Shown here piece after piece: positions 1-5,554 of a DNA stretch of 5,554 bases. Made by a program: the position numbers and the translations under genes. Origin of the DNA: Verrucomicrobiia bacterium (lineage in GTDB: Bacteria; Verrucomicrobiota; Verrucomicrobiia; Limisphaerales; Palsa-1400); assembly GCA_025934545.1 (NCBI GenBank), contig JAICXV010000197.1, forward strand, positions 1 to 5,554, read 5' to 3'. The number at the start of each line of letters is the position of its first letter. The first letter of the stretch is position 1. The notes beneath the pieces were generated by a model that was not told the DNA's origin, searched no databases, and worked only from the letters and a program-made list of their open reading frames with translations.

Positions 1-1751
1 AGGTCGCGATGGAACAGATCCACGCCGAACGAAAGTTTTTTACCAAACAGCCATGGCTCAATAAACGTAAGTTCATAATCCTGCCGTTCGGTTCCTAACT
101 GCGCGCGCAGCCGGAATTTCTGTCCGCCACCGCGGAACGTCGGTGGGTTGAACAAATCAAAGTTCCCTTCGGAAACTTCGGCAAACCCAACGATCGAGTC
201 CACCGAACTGAATCCGGCGCCGATAATCAGGTTGCCGGTGCTTTTTTCGTCCACGCCGATAACCAGATTTTTGTGCGCCGGTCCGACATCCGTATCTTCA
301 GGCTGCGAGTCAACCTTTTCAAAATAATCGAGGTTCTTTAAACGTTGCTCACTCAACTTCACCCGCACCATGTCATAGACTTCGCCCGGATAAACCGCCA
401 GCTCGCGGCGGAGCACGCGGTCCTTGGTCTTGGTGTTGCCTTTGATTTCAATTTTTTCGATGTAAAGTTTGTCGCCTTCTTCGATTTCGTAAACGATATC
501 CATCGTGCCCGTCGCCGGATTCGGAATCTGCCGGGCCACAATTGCCGTACTACCCCCGCGTCCGCGGTCCACAAAACCGCGCGAGCCATAAATATCTTTC
601 AACGTATCCAAATCCGTTTGCAGTCCGGGCGTCTTCGCATCGCCGATTGGCCGGAACGTCGTCCCTGGCACCATCTTCAGCCGCAAAAGACTCTTCGGCC
701 GGTTCGGCGATAACCAACGAACCAGCGCCGGCGGGGGCTTATGCGGCACGGTATCGAGGCTGACACCATTAAAAAAATCGTTGGTCGTGAAAACGGTGTT
801 CCCTTTGAAACCGACACTGCCGACCTTGTATTGCCGTCCTTCCGACAAATCGAAAGTCAACACCATCCGCGTCGGCGTCACAAAATTCGTCCGAATATCT
901 TTGATGAAAAAATCGATGTAGCCGGCGTCCTGATAATGTTCGATCAACCGATCTTTATCATCCTCGAACTCGTCCTCTTTCAATACACCGCTGCCCGTCA
1001 GCCATGAAAACATCCAACGTCGCTTGGTCTTAAGCACCTTGCGCAGTTGCTTCTGTTTGAATGCCGTCGCATGTTCGAAAACGATATCTTTGATTTTGAT
1101 CTTGGGCGTCTCGCGCACGATGAATGTTGCCGTGCCTGTGCCGGCGGCTTCATCGATGCTTGTTTCGTAACGAACCGTCGTTTTCTGATAGCCGGCCTTC
1201 TCGTACATCTCCTGGATGGCAGCCGCATCAGAGAACAACTTTTGTTCGTTCAACGGCTCGCCCACCTTTGACTTAATCTTCTTCTTCAACCGGCTGTTGC
1301 TATATCGCTTGTTTCCAGAAAACTTGATGTCCGTCAGCCGGGGCTTGCCTTCCAGCACGAACGTCACCACAAAACCCTGCGGCGAAGTCTGGCCGGCGGC
1401 GCGCACATTGTAGAACAGACCAGTGCCGTAAAGATTTTTGATGTCCTGGTCGAGCGTCAGCCGCGAATATTCGTCGCCTTCCTTGCTGCGAATGTTGGCG
1501 CGCACCAGCGAATCGCTTGCCGCGGGTGGCCCGATATTTTCGATTACAATTTTCGAAATTTTCTGCTGCGCCTGGGCACTCGACAAGAAACTGAATGAAA
1601 GCAAAAGAGCGATGCCATATATAATAGGAGCGCGGACTTTAGTCCGCTTCCATGTGGGAAAAGCTAATCCGTTCCGGAATGGAACCACTGGAAAGTCCGA
1701 ATTCCGGCAGAAAGCCCGCTGCCAAACGCGTCTGAGGAGAGCGAAACTCAT
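1..1751 (-). CDS. bamA: Outer membrane protein assembly factor BamA, C-terminal barrel cut off by the window edge
   Basis: BamA (Omp85 family) folds and inserts beta-barrel proteins into the outer membrane. Translating the minus strand from the ATG at 1751 gives 583 uninterrupted residues. A hydrophobic signal segment (about 44-57) ends in SSAQA, with likely cleavage after residue 61. Five POTRA-like modules follow at roughly 64-137, 138-216, 217-306, 307-427 and 428-503, with typical POTRA phrases such as IKFSGNKRYS, VGFKGNTVFT and IEIKGNTKTKDRVLRREL. The barrel starts near 505 (TGNLIIGAGFSSVDS) and includes FIEPWLFG. The rest of the barrel lies beyond base 1. The fourth POTRA is about 120 residues, longer than the usual 75-90. 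The ATG overlaps the dnaB stop (ATGA), which supports an operon. The 43 residues before the hydrophobic core are unusually long for a signal peptide; a GTG at 1688 is the other plausible start. Family call is secure; the start is less so. Confidence 0.93.
   Translation of the reverse strand, partial: MSFALLRRVWQRAFCRNSDFPVVPFRNGLAFPTWKRTKVRAPIIYGIALLLSFSFLSSAQAQQKISKIVIENIGPPAASDSLVRANIRSKEGDEYSRLTLDQDIKNLYGTGLFYNVRAAGQTSPQGFVVTFVLEGKPRLTDIKFSGNKRYSNSRLKKKIKSKVGEPLNEQKLFSDAAAIQEMYEKAGYQKTTVRYETSIDEAAGTGTATFIVRETPKIKIKDIVFEHATAFKQKQLRKVLKTKRRWMFSWLTGSGVLKEDEFEDDKDRLIEHYQDAGYIDFFIKDIRTNFVTPTRMVLTFDLSEGRQYKVGSVGFKGNTVFTTNDFFNGVSLDTVPHKPPPALVRWLSPNRPKSLLRLKMVPGTTFRPIGDAKTPGLQTDLDTLKDIYGSRGFVDRGRGGSTAIVARQIPNPATGTMDIVYEIEEGDKLYIEKIEIKGNTKTKDRVLRRELAVYPGEVYDMVRVKLSEQRLKNLDYFEKVDSQPEDTDVGPAHKNLVIGVDEKSTGNLIIGAGFSSVDSIVGFAEVSEGNFDLFNPPTFRGGGQKFRLRAQLGTERQDYELTFIEPWLFGKKLSFGVDLFHRD
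1632..1647. repeat. GCGGACT-TT-AGTCCGC palindrome inside the 5' end of bamA
   Basis: Two perfect 7-bp arms (1632-1638 and 1641-1647) flank a TT centre. It lies in the bamA reading frame and encodes the residues around KRTKVRAP, just before the signal-peptide core. A second inverted repeat, CCGGAAT at 1674-1680 and ATTCCGG at 1701-1707, lies upstream in the same segment, as does GTTCC/GGAAC at 1671-1685. Such palindromes are typical of intergenic repeats (REP-like). I believe this motif recurs in verrucomicrobial genomes, but that is recollection and cannot be tested within this window, where I see only one copy. Confidence 0.5.
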
Positions 1752-3232
1752 TGACCGTCCGCCGGAACGTCTTCCGGGCCGACCCGCGCCGCGCTCTCGA
1801 AGCGCGTAATGCTCTTCAAGAATGTCAGGTCGACCTCGCCTACGGGGCCGTTGCGTTGTTTGGCGATAAAGAGTTTCACGGGTATGGATTCCTGTTCAAA
1901 TTCATTGCCGTCTTCATCGGCTTCTTTCTTGCCTTCTCGATACAACAAACCGACCAGGTCAGCGTCCTGTTCAATGGAGCCGGATTCACGCAAATCGGAC
2001 AACCGCGGCCTTTCGCCGGGGCCGCGCTTTTCCAGGTCACGATTCAACTGGGCCAAAACAATGACCGGAACCTTTAGTTCCTTGGCCAAAGCCTTGATAC
2101 CACCAGAGATTTCGGCAATTTCCTGTTGCCGGTTCTCGGCCCGCCGCGAAGTAGAATGGAGTAGCTGGAGGTAGTCAATGACAAACAACTTGATACCATA
2201 TTGCTGTTTCATGCGGCGCGCCTTTGCCCGCAACTGCAAAATCGACAAACCCGAACTGTCATCAATAAACAACGGCGCGCTCGTCAACTTCCCCGCCGTC
2301 CCCGTCAACTTCGGAAAATCTCGTTCCGCCAGGAATCCATCGCGAATCTTGCGCATATTCACCCGTGCGCGCGAACAAAGCATACGCAACACGAGCGATT
2401 CCGACGTCATTTCCAGGCTGAACACTCCCACCGGTTGTTTCAATTCCAGCGCCACATGCTCCGCGATGTTCATCGCGAGCGACGTCTTACCCACCGACGG
2501 TCGTGCCGCGATGACTATCATCTCCCCTTCGTGCAACCCCGTGGTCATCCGGTCAAAGTCGACAAAGCCGGTCGCGACCCCGGTCAAAGCGCCCTGGTTC
2601 TGATGAAATTCCTCGATCTTATTGATCGCGCGCCGCACCAACTCCTTCATCGAGACACTCGTGGTCTCGACCCGCGACTCCGCAATGCTCAGAATATCTT
2701 TCTCCGCCTCGTCCAACAACGCGTCCAACTCCCCTTCATACTCATAGACGCGGCCGGCGATGTCCGTGCAAGTGAGGAGCATCTTCCGCAGCAAAAATTT
2801 TTCCCAAACAATGTTGATGTAATAATCCAGGTTCGCCGCCGACGGAACCTTGTCCGGCAACTCCGCGAGATAACCGAGTCCGCCGACGCCCTCCAGTTCC
2901 CCCCTGTCTTTGAGCCGTTGCGCAATCGTCACCAGGTCAATCGCGTGCTTCCCGTCGAACATTTCCACGAGATGCTGATAAAGACTTCGATGCCGCAAAT
3001 CATAAAACACCTGCGCCCCGCCCTTTAATTTCTCGATCGTGTCGCCGATACAGTCATTCGGCGAGAGCAACAAACATCCGAGCACCCCCTGCTCCGCCTC
3101 GATCGAGTGCGGTGGCAACCGATCATTTCGTGGCGCGATTTCGGAAACACGTCTTGGTGCGTTTTGCAAATCGGTAACTGCAGCGGTTGCTTGGGCATTA
3201 TCCGTCATGGCCGAGAACAATGACTTCGTCAT
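1748..3232 (-). CDS. dnaB: Replicative DNA helicase DnaB
   Basis: DnaB is the hexameric 5'-3' helicase that unwinds DNA at the replication fork and binds primase through its N-terminal domain. The 494-residue product has normal family length. The N-terminal domain (about 39-140) begins LPPHSIEAEQGVLGCLL, the family's usual opening. A linker follows, then the RecA-like ATPase domain (about 210-480). Walker A is ARPSVGKT (243-250, K249/T250), Walker B is LFVIDYLQLL (D353), the sensor region is LAQLNR (393-398), the DLRESGSIEQDAD block is at 413-425 and the arginine-finger region is AKQRNGP (457-463). The SVGKT and LAQ forms differ slightly from the common SMGKT and LSQ but are conservative. No intein interrupts the P-loop. 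The start at 3232 has no clear Shine-Dalgarno; a second ATG at 3208 would remove only eight non-conserved residues. It is the first gene of a dnaB-bamA unit. Confidence 0.97.
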   Translation of the reverse strand: MTKSLFSAMTDNAQATAAVTDLQNAPRRVSEIAPRNDRLPPHSIEAEQGVLGCLLLSPNDCIGDTIEKLKGGAQVFYDLRHRSLYQHLVEMFDGKHAIDLVTIAQRLKDRGELEGVGGLGYLAELPDKVPSAANLDYYINIVWEKFLLRKMLLTCTDIAGRVYEYEGELDALLDEAEKDILSIAESRVETTSVSMKELVRRAINKIEEFHQNQGALTGVATGFVDFDRMTTGLHEGEMIVIAARPSVGKTSLAMNIAEHVALELKQPVGVFSLEMTSESLVLRMLCSRARVNMRKIRDGFLAERDFPKLTGTAGKLTSAPLFIDDSSGLSILQLRAKARRMKQQYGIKLFVIDYLQLLHSTSRRAENRQQEIAEISGGIKALAKELKVPVIVLAQLNRDLEKRGPGERPRLSDLRESGSIEQDADLVGLLYREGKKEADEDGNEFEQESIPVKLFIAKQRNGPVGEVDLTFLKSITRFESAARVGPEDVPADGQ

Positions 3233-3303
3233 CCAAATCGTGCAATCGAACTCGGCAAAAACTTGCTGGCCATTGTCCCCAAGTTGTTAATCAAGCTGTC
3301 CGC

Positions 3304-3332
3304 ATATTATTAACATGTAAGGTTTGGTTCAC
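3304..3332 (-). promoter_or_regulatory. Weak candidate promoter for dnaB
   Basis: Read on the minus strand, TAATAT (3309-3304) resembles a -10 box. A 17-nt spacer separates it from GTGAAC (3332-3327), which matches TTGACA at only three of six positions. The stretch around 3286-3320 is AT-rich compared with its surroundings and lies 70-100 bases before the dnaB start, a reasonable place for a promoter. This is inference from weak motifs. Confidence 0.25.
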
Positions 3333-3338
3333 GAACCA
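3325..3338. promoter_or_regulatory. TGGTTC-AC-GAACCA palindrome, possible operator
   Basis: Perfect 6-bp arms (3325-3330, 3333-3338) surround a 2-bp centre. The site overlaps the candidate -35 element for dnaB and sits in the divergent region between dnaB and the PfpI-family gene. A 14-bp dyad of this kind would suit a dimeric repressor. The two-base centre makes an RNA hairpin less likely. Only one copy is visible, so no regulator can be named. Confidence 0.3.
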
Positions 3339-3385
3339 CTAGGAGTCGCATCCATCGCGCCCACCCACCGCTAGTCCCTCCTCAG

Positions 3386-3402
3386 TGCCCCTAATCGGGG
3401 CA
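3386..3402. other. Small GC-rich hairpin TGCCCC/GGGGCA
   Basis: Perfect 6-bp arms (3386-3391 and 3397-3402) enclose a 5-nt loop TAATC. No T-run follows on either strand, so it is not an obvious terminator. It lies upstream of the larger hairpin cluster and may be part of a structured leader or chance. Between 3339 and 3470 I see nothing else that supports a gene. Confidence 0.3.
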
Positions 3403-3472
3403 AATCCGCGCATTAGCCGGTGCGTGTCTACGCCCACTTCGAAATCCAGTTTTCTCCCCATTGAGACAATTG

Positions 3473-3614
3473 ACCCCTCCTGCGAGAGTAACTGCGGGAT
3501 TCGCCAAGGGAGGCAAGGTTCCGGCAGGGGTGATCGGAACCAATGGGGTAAAAGGGATAGCCGTGATGGATATCACGGATTACGCCGGGATTTGGATTTT
3601 TTCCAGATCCCGGC
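3473..3614 (+). promoter_or_regulatory. Candidate structured 5' leader of the PfpI-family gene
   Basis: Four consecutive inverted repeats can form in a plus-strand transcript. They are CCCTCC (3475-3480) with GGGAGG (3508-3513), GGTTCCG (3517-3523) with CGGAACC (3535-3541), CCGTGAT (3561-3567) with ATCACGG (3572-3578) around a GGAT loop, and the 13-bp stem at 3584-3614. The loop of the second hairpin carries AGGGGT (3526-3531), complementary to ACCCCT (3473-3478), which would allow a pseudoknot or an alternative fold. The chain ends in a terminator-like stem just before the ribosome-binding site, the layout of attenuators and riboswitches. I could not match it to a known riboswitch consensus. 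The structures are seen in the sequence; a regulatory role is inferred. Confidence 0.4.
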
Positions 3615-3622
3615 TTATTTTC
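3584..3622 (+). terminator. Terminator-like hairpin in front of the PfpI-family gene
   Basis: The left arm GCCGGGATTTGGA (3584-3596) pairs with TCCAGATCCCGGC (3602-3614) through 13 bp with a single T-G wobble. The loop is TTTTT, and TTATTTTC follows the stem at 3615-3622. The minus strand has no T-run after the stem, so it would act only on plus-strand transcripts. No plus-strand gene ends upstream, so it is more likely an attenuator, or the end of a short leader RNA, than the terminator of a coding gene. Confidence 0.5.
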
Positions 3623-3653
3623 TAAGAAAGGGACGTTCTCGCCCCACAAACCC

Positions 3654-3659
3654 AGGAGG
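3654..3659 (+). promoter_or_regulatory. Strong Shine-Dalgarno AGGAGG
   Basis: A full AGGAGG lies five bases before the ATG at 3665. It fixes the start of the PfpI-family gene and predicts efficient translation once the leader is transcribed past the hairpin ending at 3614. Confidence 0.85.
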
Positions 3660-3664
3660 TTCTT

Positions 3665-4267
3665 ATGGCAAAAAATGTTCTTAACGGAAAAAAGATCGCA
3701 ATTCTCGTCACCGACGGCTTCGAACAAATTGAACTCGTCAAACCGCGCAAAGCCCTCGACAAAGCGGGCGGACAAACCGTCCTGATCGCGCCAGCTGCGC
3801 CCATCAGTCAATCCGTGCGCGGCTGGAAAGAAACGAAATGGGGAAGCAAGTTCAATGTCGACGTCCCACTCGACCAGGCCAGCGTCCACGATTATGACGC
3901 ATTGGTTTTACCCGGCGGCGTGATGAACCCGGATAAACTGCGTCTTAACGCCGGCGCCATCGAATTCGTCCGACACTTTTTCGAGACCGGCAAACCGGTC
4001 GCTGCCATCTGTCACGGGCCCCAGTTGCTGATTGAAGCTGATGCCGTCCGCGGTCGTCGCCTGACTTCATGGCCGTCACTGAAAACCGACCTGACCAATG
4101 CCGGCGCGCAATGGGTTGATGAAATGGTGGTCGTCGATGGCAACCTCGTTACCAGCCGAAAACCGGACGATATCCCGGCATTCAACGAAGCGATGATTAA
4201 TGAGTTTGCGATGGCGTTTGCACGACCGCGCGATGAGAAGCAGGAAGAAGTCGCACCGGTGCTGTGA
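3665..4267 (+). CDS. pfpI: DJ-1/PfpI family protein (class I glutamine amidotransferase-like fold)
   Basis: This is a cytoplasmic protein of 200 residues with no signal peptide or membrane segment, close to the usual 165-200 of the family. The opening KIAILVTDGFEQIEL (10-24) holds the conserved Glu20. The nucleophile elbow AICHGPQLL (114-122) supplies Cys116 and His117, corresponding to the Glu-Cys-His set of PfpI and E. coli YhbO/YajL relatives. LVLPGG (80-85) and the RRLTSWPSLKTDL and LVTSRKPDDIPAF blocks are also typical. Family members have been described as proteases, glyoxalases and deglycases, with deglycase activity disputed; a role in stress or carbonyl-damage repair is the safest inference. 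The last 15 residues (from about 186) are a charged tail outside the core fold. It stands alone, with a strong ribosome-binding site, a structured leader upstream and a terminator downstream. The exact substrate cannot be read from the sequence. Confidence 0.93.
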   Translation: MAKNVLNGKKIAILVTDGFEQIELVKPRKALDKAGGQTVLIAPAAPISQSVRGWKETKWGSKFNVDVPLDQASVHDYDALVLPGGVMNPDKLRLNAGAIEFVRHFFETGKPVAAICHGPQLLIEADAVRGRRLTSWPSLKTDLTNAGAQWVDEMVVVDGNLVTSRKPDDIPAFNEAMINEFAMAFARPRDEKQEEVAPVL

Positions 4268-4301
4268 GGGGGCTGCCAGCCTCTTGAAGGACTGGGCAAG
4301 G

Positions 4302-4486
4302 GCAAACTAAGAAACGTTGGATTGCCACGTGCAAATTAAGAAAGGTCTGATTTGCTTCGTGCTAGAAACGTCTGCTTGCCATGCGCTAGAAGCGTTTGCG
4401 TTGCCATCCGCTAGAAGCGTTTGCGTTCTCATGCGCTAGAAACGTTTGCGTTGTCATGCGCTAAGAAACGTTAGGGTCTGATACTC
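4302..4486. repeat. Degenerate tandem repeat array, about 25-bp units
   Basis: The central units start at 4361, 4385, 4410 and 4435 and are 24, 25, 25 and 25 bp long. All begin GCTAGAARCGTYTGC and end in a CAT-containing tail. The flanking units are more diverged: 4302-4330 (29 bp) and 4331-4360 (30 bp) on the left, and one beginning at 4460 on the right. The outer units have CTAAGAAACG or TTAAGAAAGG instead of CTAGAARCG, and GGTCTGAT occurs in both the second and last units. There is no unique spacer between units, so it is not a CRISPR. It lies between the PfpI stop and the terminator, so it would form part of that gene's 3' untranslated region. No open frame with coding character covers it. 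Confidence 0.85.
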
Positions 4487-4497
4487 ACCCAGAAATA

Positions 4498-4539
4498 TAA
4501 AATTACCCGCATTGAAGTCTGCCAATGCGGGTAATTTTA
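4498..4539. terminator. Bidirectional intrinsic terminator between convergent genes
   Basis: The arm AAAATTACCCGCATTG (4499-4514) is a perfect reverse complement of CAATGCGGGTAATTTT (4523-4538), with an extra T-A pair outside (4498/4539) and the 8-nt loop AAGTCTGC. Because the arms begin with A-runs and end with T-runs, either strand gives a GC-rich stem followed by U-rich RNA. Its place between the plus-strand PfpI-family gene and the minus-strand M50 gene fits termination of both. Confidence 0.9.
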
Positions 4540-4669
4540 AAACTTTGTTTTGGATTGTCAAACCATTGTCAAGTAATGGATAAGTGACGGCGATACCGTG
4601 GGCCCTATTTTGCCGTTCGGCAGGCCAAAACAATTCGGATTTCAGATCGTATCCTGTTACGATGGAACG
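4540..4669. other. Short intergenic stretch without a gene
   Basis: This is the 3' side of the M50 gene, transcribed on the minus strand before the shared terminator. It holds two small inverted repeats, TGCC-GTTC-GGCA (4611-4622) and ATCGTA/TACGAT (4646-4651 and 4658-4663). Neither is followed by a T-run, so neither replaces the strong terminator. I see no coding frame or RNA gene here. Confidence 0.5.
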
Positions 4670-5554
4670 TTAGAGAGTTAGCGTTTCCGGCTCCGGTTGG
4701 TGTGGACTGAGCAAGTTCCAAAGTGTCTCCGGCATCGGGACAATAATTAACAACAGCACGATAAACGCAAAAATGCCGAGGCAGATTCGTCCGGCGCTGA
4801 TGGCCGTGACATCGTTGAGCGGTGGCGCAACGCGGCGGGCAATGAAGAAGACAAGCAACGCCCAAAAAAGATATTGCGGATTAAAAAACGCCGCGACGAA
4901 CAGACAGAACATCGCGACTCGGCTGATCCATCCACCGGCGCGCGTGCCAAACATCGCCCGCGCAATATGTCCGCCATCCAATTGGCCGACGGGCATCAGG
5001 TTGAGTGCGGTGACGAGCAAGCCAATTGCTCCGGCAAATGCCATCGGCGTAATCGCCAGCACATGGCCGACAATGTCTGGCCCTACACAAAATCGCTCCA
5101 GCATGACAAACAAGATCGACGAACTGACAAACCCAAACGGGGCCTGATCCCCTGCTGTGTCGGGCGGCAGGATGTGGGAGCCTTTTAGGCCGATGATCAA
5201 AATTGGAATGGCAAGGATAAGTCCGCCGAGTGGCCCGGCCACGGCCACGTCGAACAATGATCGACGGTCTTCCGGTGGCGACCGCATCTGGATGAACGCC
5301 CCGAACGTTCCCAGCGCGAACGGCACGGGAATAAAAAACGGCGGCGTCACCTGGATCTTGTAATGGCGCGCGGTGAAATAGTGGCCGAGTTCGTGCAGCC
5401 CGAGAATCGCAAGCAACGCCAGCGAATACGGGAAGCCCGTCACGAGCGATGCGGGATCGTTCAAGACGTCGGCACCCTCCTGCATCGCACCAACCGCTGA
5501 CGTTGTGAGCAACGTGAGTCCAAACAACAACCAATGCAGCCACGGGCGGATCCG
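4670..5554 (-). CDS. M50-family membrane metallopeptidase (site-2 protease-like), N-terminus beyond the window
   Basis: This is an intramembrane zinc protease of the site-2 protease family, expected to cleave membrane proteins within or near the bilayer. The fragment has 294 residues. HELGH (54-58) gives the zinc-binding HExxH in a hydrophobic helix, and NLMPVGQLDGGH (185-196) carries the second conserved block with the Asp zinc ligand in LDGG. PPFFIPVPFALGTFGAFIQM and FDVAVAGPLGG resemble the EGY1/cyanobacterial S2P branch rather than RseP, and no PDZ domain is visible between the two active-site motifs. About seven to eight hydrophobic segments occur, the last near 256-276. The frame stays open to base 5554 (RIRPWLHW before the in-frame TTG at 5530), so the true start lies outside the window and the TTG is not it. 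The downstream terminator is shared with the convergent PfpI-family gene. Substrate unknown. Confidence 0.93.
   Translation of the reverse strand, partial: RIRPWLHWLLFGLTLLTTSAVGAMQEGADVLNDPASLVTGFPYSLALLAILGLHELGHYFTARHYKIQVTPPFFIPVPFALGTFGAFIQMRSPPEDRRSLFDVAVAGPLGGLILAIPILIIGLKGSHILPPDTAGDQAPFGFVSSSILFVMLERFCVGPDIVGHVLAITPMAFAGAIGLLVTALNLMPVGQLDGGHIARAMFGTRAGGWISRVAMFCLFVAAFFNPQYLFWALLVFFIARRVAPPLNDVTAISAGRICLGIFAFIVLLLIIVPMPETLWNLLSPHQPEPETLTL

Noticed and set aside
2487..2507. Intein or insertion in the DnaB P-loop, a common intein site
   Set aside because: ARPSVGKTSLA is continuous and the protein has the normal length of 494 residues.
2201..3028. Long plus-strand open frame (275 codons) antisense to dnaB
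   Set aside because: It lies fully inside the well-supported dnaB gene, is rich in Arg/His/Gln as expected of a shadow frame, and has no recognisable domain.
3391..3576. Short minus-strand open frame, and an open plus-strand frame from 3395 to a TAA at 3623
   Set aside because: Neither shows a recognisable family or a clear ribosome-binding site. Both overlap the hairpin cluster, and the plus frame has no ATG until late. A decayed or repeat-derived coding remnant is possible but unsupported.
3473..3614. Known riboswitch classes (fluoride, TPP, cobalamin, c-di-GMP, SAM)
   Set aside because: From memory of the consensus sequences, none of their conserved core motifs could be matched. A covariance-model search would be decisive.
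4302..4486. CRISPR array
   Set aside because: The units follow each other directly with no unique spacers, they vary in sequence, and no cas gene is present.
5528..5530. TTG as the start of the M50 protease
   Set aside because: The frame continues upstream to the window edge as RIRPWLHW, in keeping with a membrane segment that begins earlier, so the gene is simply cut off by the window.
4881..5543. Minus-strand open frame of 220 codons overlapping the M50 gene
   Set aside because: It is an alternative frame of the M50 coding region. The M50 frame carries HELGH, LDGG and membrane helices, and this one has no family features.

Overview
The window reads as chromosomal DNA from a Gram-negative (diderm) bacterium of moderate to slightly high GC. 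It carries an outer-membrane assembly factor (BamA) with five POTRA domains. A Verrucomicrobiota-like or related PVC source is my best guess, from the dnaB-bamA pairing, the style of the BamA sequence and a GCGGACT/AGTCCGC palindrome that I associate with such genomes. None of these is decisive, and only a database search could settle the taxonomy.

Left part (1-3232, minus strand): a complete replicative helicase gene, dnaB (1748-3232), is followed directly by bamA (1-1751, running off the left edge). The dnaB TGA and the bamA ATG overlap as ATGA, so the two are almost certainly co-transcribed and may be translationally coupled. The BamA signal peptide is preceded by an unusual run of about 43 residues. 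The DNA encoding it contains a perfect 7-bp palindrome and other inverted repeats, so it looks like former intergenic or repeat DNA absorbed into the reading frame.

Middle (3233-3664): a 432-bp divergent intergenic region without a convincing gene. It holds an AT-rich stretch and a TGGTTC-AC-GAACCA palindrome in front of dnaB. On the plus strand it then has a chain of hairpins ending in a 13-bp stem followed by T-rich sequence, placed just before a strong AGGAGG ribosome-binding site. This could be a structured, attenuator-like leader.

Right part (3665-5554): a complete plus-strand DJ-1/PfpI-family gene (3665-4267) converges on a minus-strand M50 site-2-protease-like membrane metallopeptidase (4670 to beyond the right edge). 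Between them lie a degenerate tandem array of about 25-bp units (4302-4486) and a perfect 17-bp-stem bidirectional terminator (4498-4539).

Functionally the genes cover replication (DnaB), envelope biogenesis (BamA), a probable stress or protein/metabolite-repair enzyme (PfpI family) and membrane proteolysis (M50). Apart from the dnaB-bamA operon they look like independent housekeeping units. I see no defence system, mobile element or CRISPR array. The features most worth a second look are non-coding: the leader hairpins, the tandem array and the repeat-derived BamA N-terminus.
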